Assembly (NCBI GenBank): GCA_041402045.1
Contig: JAWKSZ010000091.1
Location: 1-23,731, forward strand
DNA length: 23,731 bases
Reading direction: 5' to 3'
DNA from: JAGQRJ01 sp041402045
GTDB lineage: Bacteria > Planctomycetota > J058
A program made the position numbers and the translations under genes. Shown here in pieces: positions 21,596-23,731 of this stretch. Numbering within the stretch: position 1 is the stretch's first letter; every line of letters begins with the position of its first letter. Under the pieces are notes generated by a model. The model did no database searches and was not told the origin of the DNA. It was given only the letters and a program-made list of their open reading frames with translations.

Positions 21596-22290
21596 GCGTG
21601 GTGATCCCGACCCTCGACGAGGCCCGCGCGCTGCCCGCCACCCTGCGCGCGCTGGGTCAGGCCTTCCCGGGGCCGAGCTGCTCGTCGTCGACGGCGGCAG
21701 CCGCGATCGCACGCGCGAGGTCGCGCGCGCCGCAGGCGCGCGAGTGCTGCTCACCCGGCCCTCGCGCGGCGCGCAGCTGGCCCTCGGCGCAGAGGCGGCG
21801 CGGGGCGAGCTCCTCGCCTTCGTGCACGCCGACAGCCGGGTCGATCCGCGGGCGGGGGCCGCCCGTCGCGGCGTTCTTCGCGGACCCGACCCGGAGCGCC
21901 TGCGCGTTCCGCGCGGTGTTCCCCGGGCGGCACCCCGCGCTGCGGTTCATGAGCTGGCTGACCCGCTTCGATCACCCCCTGACCACCTACGGCGACCAGG
22001 GGCTCGTGCTGCGCCGCAGCGTCTACCGCGCCGCGGGCGCTTCCCACCCAGGGCGCCTTCGAGGACGTGGAGTTCTGCGCGCGCGAGTGCGACGGGTCAG
22101 CGGCGCGATCGCCAAGCTGACTCCGCCGCTGGTGACCTCGGCCCGACGGTTCGAGGCGGCGGGAGTCCTGCGGCAGCAGGCGTTCAACGCCGGGCTGCAC
22201 CTGCTCTACCACCGCGGGGTCGACCCGAGCGCCAACAGCTCGGCGTCGATCACGGAGCACCTCCGGCGCGGAGTGTCGCATGGGCTGCCG
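21583..22290 (+). pseudogene. Family 2 glycosyltransferase (TIGR04283-type), frame-broken
   Basis: GGAGG at 21573-21577 lies 5 nt before the GTG start at 21583. The protein begins VRELSVVIPTLDEARALP (nucleotide-sugar-binding strand). At about 21670 one G is missing from a G run, and the next frame carries ELLVVDGGSRDRTREVA, RGAQLALGAEAARGELL and FVHADSRVDP, where HAD is the expected Asp-rich metal site. A further shift near 21865 gives AVFPGRHPALRFMSWLTRF and YGDQGLVLRRSVY. Another near 22040 gives GAFEDVEFCAR, where ED is the catalytic-base-type pair. A last shift near 22085 gives LTPPLVTSARRFEAAGVLR and LLYHRGVDPS. This order matches the rSAM/selenodomain-associated transferase family. The C-terminus runs into a copy of the Trm112 start region and the stop is unclear. 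Confidence 0.65.
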
Positions 22291-22310
22291 GCGCGCGACA
22301 GGTTGCCCGC
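22227..22310. repeat. Direct repeat copy 2 (at the end of the glycosyltransferase)
   Basis: A copy of 20367-20450, 1860 bp away in the same orientation. On the minus strand it carries GGAGG, GTG and eight or nine Trm112-like codons and then runs to a stop within seven further codons. On the plus strand it overlies the glycosyltransferase 3' end. Confidence 0.9.
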
Positions 22311-22320
22311 GGGGCGCGGC

Positions 22321-23731
22321 CTACTCGAGCTCGCCGTAGGGGAGCGTGGTCAGCTCGGTGCCCGGGTAGTAGTGGCCGAGGATCTTGCCGTGGTCCCAGC
22401 CCTGCTTGGCGCGGCCCTGGCTGCCGAACTGGCACATGCCCACGCCGTGGCCCCAGCCGCGGCCGGTGAACTCGATCCGGGTCCCGCCCTCGCCCAGGGT
22501 CGCGTCGAAGGCGTAGCCCCGCAGCCCGAACACGCGCCGCGCCTCCCAGGCCGGGACCACGCTGGCCTCGCCGCTCTGGTCGGTGAGGATCAAGGTCTTG
22601 GCGTAGCCCCCGCGCGGGTAGTGCTCGACCTCGACCTTCGTCAACGGGAGCTGGAGCACGAGCTGCTGGACCGCGGTCTGCTCGCCCGGGGCGGGCTTCT
22701 GGTCGAGGTCGACGCTCGCCTCCCAGCGGTAGTACTTCGAGGCCTGGCAGGGGCAGTCGCTGGCCCCGGACCAGGGCTCGAAGGCCTCGTGCACCCAGGG
22801 GAACACCCACTCCGCGGGGACCGTGTCGCCGCCGCAGGTCGAGTGGAAGTAGGTCGTGATCGGCTTGCCCTGGTAGGTCACGACCTCGCCGCGGGTCGCC
22901 GCCACGAGCTTCTGCACCCGCGCGCGATACCTGGGCTCCATGAGCCCGCGGTAGACCTGGTCGCGGGTGTCGTCGACCACGTCGTAGCTCCGCCCGGGCT
23001 TGAGCCCGACCAGCGCGTAGGTGCGCGCGGCGACCGCCTGGCTGCAGAGCGCCTCGTCGTCCCAGCTCAGCGGGCTCTCGTAGCCCACGACGCCGAGCAG
23101 GTAGGACTCGAGGCCGAGGCTGTTGATCGCGACCAGGCCCTTGCCGTTGGCCGCGGGCTCGAGCCGCAGCCGGCCGGGGTAGGTCCGCCCCTCGAGCGTG
23201 AAGGTCCCGTCCGGCTCCTGGGGGGTGAGCTCGAGCCAGGTGCCCTGGGGCTCGTAGCCCGAGACGTGCAGCGAGCCGTTCTGCAGGCTGACCTCGAGCT
23301 CGCTCGTGCGCAGGGCCACGATCCCCTCGGTCGCCCCGCGCTCGCCCTTGAGCTCCCAGGGCGCCTCGCTGAGGGTCAGCTTCAGCGTGGCCTGGGACGC
23401 CAGCGTGCGCTCGAGGAGCTTGACCCGGATCTCGGGCTCGGGCTCGACCACCGGCGCCGGCGGCGGCGGCTGGACCTGCTGGACGCAGGCCAGGAGCGCG
23501 ACCCCCAGGACCAGGCCCACCCCCAGGCCCTTGAGCCGGGGGAGCGCGGCCAGCTTCGCGCGCAGCCCGCCCCGCGGGCGGCGCCGCGCGCCGCCGCGGT
23601 TGGCGGAGACGCCGGCCTCGGGGGACGCCGCCGCGCGCTGCTTCGTGGCCTTCTTCTTGGTCGCGCGCTTCTTGGCGGTCTTCTTGGTCGTGCGCTTGTT
23701 GGCGGTCTTCTTGGCGGCGCGCTTCTTCGTC
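22321..23731 (-). CDS. SpoIID/LytB-domain protein with Lys-rich tail and TM anchor (5' end off window)
   Basis: The stop is TAG at 22323-22321. An internal GTG at 23520 could be read as a start, but the frame is open upstream to the window edge (70 more codons) and clearly coding. From the N-terminus: a tail of at least 35 residues of Lys/Arg/Thr/Ala (TKKRAAKKTANKRTTKKTAK...), an Arg/Gly-rich stretch, a TM helix (LGVGLVLGVALLACV), a Pro-rich linker, then the SpoIID domain. That domain shows LESYLLGVVGYESP (with the catalytic-type Glu), SQAVAARTYAL, YFHSTCGGDT (His and Cys, zinc-site type) and the C-terminal GRGWGHGVGMCQFGSQG. SpoIID proteins are peptidoglycan lytic transglycosylases or amidase enhancers, so the domain should face the wall with the basic tail in the cytoplasm. 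Confidence 0.9.
   Translation of the reverse strand, partial: TKKRAAKKTANKRTTKKTAKKRATKKKATKQRAAASPEAGVSANRGGARRRPRGGLRAKLAALPRLKGLGVGLVLGVALLACVQQVQPPPPAPVVEPEPEIRVKLLERTLASQATLKLTLSEAPWELKGERGATEGIVALRTSELEVSLQNGSLHVSGYEPQGTWLELTPQEPDGTFTLEGRTYPGRLRLEPAANGKGLVAINSLGLESYLLGVVGYESPLSWDDEALCSQAVAARTYALVGLKPGRSYDVVDDTRDQVYRGLMEPRYRARVQKLVAATRGEVVTYQGKPITTYFHSTCGGDTVPAEWVFPWVHEAFEPWSGASDCPCQASKYYRWEASVDLDQKPAPGEQTAVQQLVLQLPLTKVEVEHYPRGGYAKTLILTDQSGEASVVPAWEARRVFGLRGYAFDATLGEGGTRIEFTGRGWGHGVGMCQFGSQGRAKQGWDHGKILGHYYPGTELTTLPYGELE

Noticed and set aside
23518..23520. GTG as the start of the SpoIID protein
   Set aside because: It lies inside the TM helix, and the upstream frame is open and clearly coding to the window edge.

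Overview
This is a high-GC (roughly 70%) bacterial window. Its gene content suggests an uncultured member of the Planctomycetota: a DUF1570-like secreted metallopeptidase with an N-terminal basic/TPR-like part, a very large Ser/Thr kinase-TPR membrane protein, an FHA-GAF-GAF-GGDEF protein, a short Trm112-like protein and a DHH phosphoesterase. A myxobacterium or a related high-GC lineage cannot be excluded from sequence alone. No rRNA, tRNA, CRISPR array or recognisable transposase was seen.

Layout. 1-2686 (minus): a three-gene operon running from a DHH phosphoesterase through a two-TM membrane protein to a very basic protein that leaves the window. 2966-4519 (plus): exported HEGTH metallopeptidase. 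4577-5293 (minus): stand-alone GlmU-type acetyltransferase beta-helix. 5440-6624 (plus): MFS transporter with an out-of-frame middle. 6766-7617 (plus): small soluble Ser/Thr kinase. 7632-9328: a damaged island with a 5'-truncated SDR (minus) joined head-to-head to a 5'-truncated fragment of another gene (plus), then 26-bp tandem repeats, a 255-bp inverted-repeat element and 25-bp tandem repeats. 9329-16236 (minus): a two-gene signalling operon (kinase-TPR then FHA-GAF-GAF-GGDEF) behind a good sigma70-type promoter. 16409-17460 (minus): malate dehydrogenase with its own promoter and terminator-like hairpin. 17652-18376 (minus): a second HExxH metallopeptidase, frame-broken. 18522-20123 (plus): exported phospholipase D family protein. 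20127-20393 (minus): Trm112-like protein. 20602-22310 (plus): an unknown gene and a TIGR04283-type glycosyltransferase, both frame-broken. 22321-23731 (minus): membrane-anchored SpoIID-domain protein with a Lys-rich cytoplasmic tail, running off the window.

The most coherent functional unit is the kinase-TPR / FHA-GGDEF pair. A membrane Ser/Thr kinase is co-transcribed, 8 nt apart, with a diguanylate cyclase carrying a phosphothreonine-reading FHA domain, which suggests kinase-to-c-di-GMP signalling. Envelope functions (SpoIID, PLD, metallopeptidases, GlmU-like acetyltransferase, glycosyltransferase) make up much of the rest.

Caution: several short patches (about 5735-6000, 15770-16080, 17920-18050, 21170-22230) hold clusters of small indels that switch the coding frame, some in homopolymers, while neighbouring genes are intact. 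This looks more like patchy consensus error than true decay, and the junction at about 8400 could be an assembly chimera. These points are kept as explicit, checkable findings.
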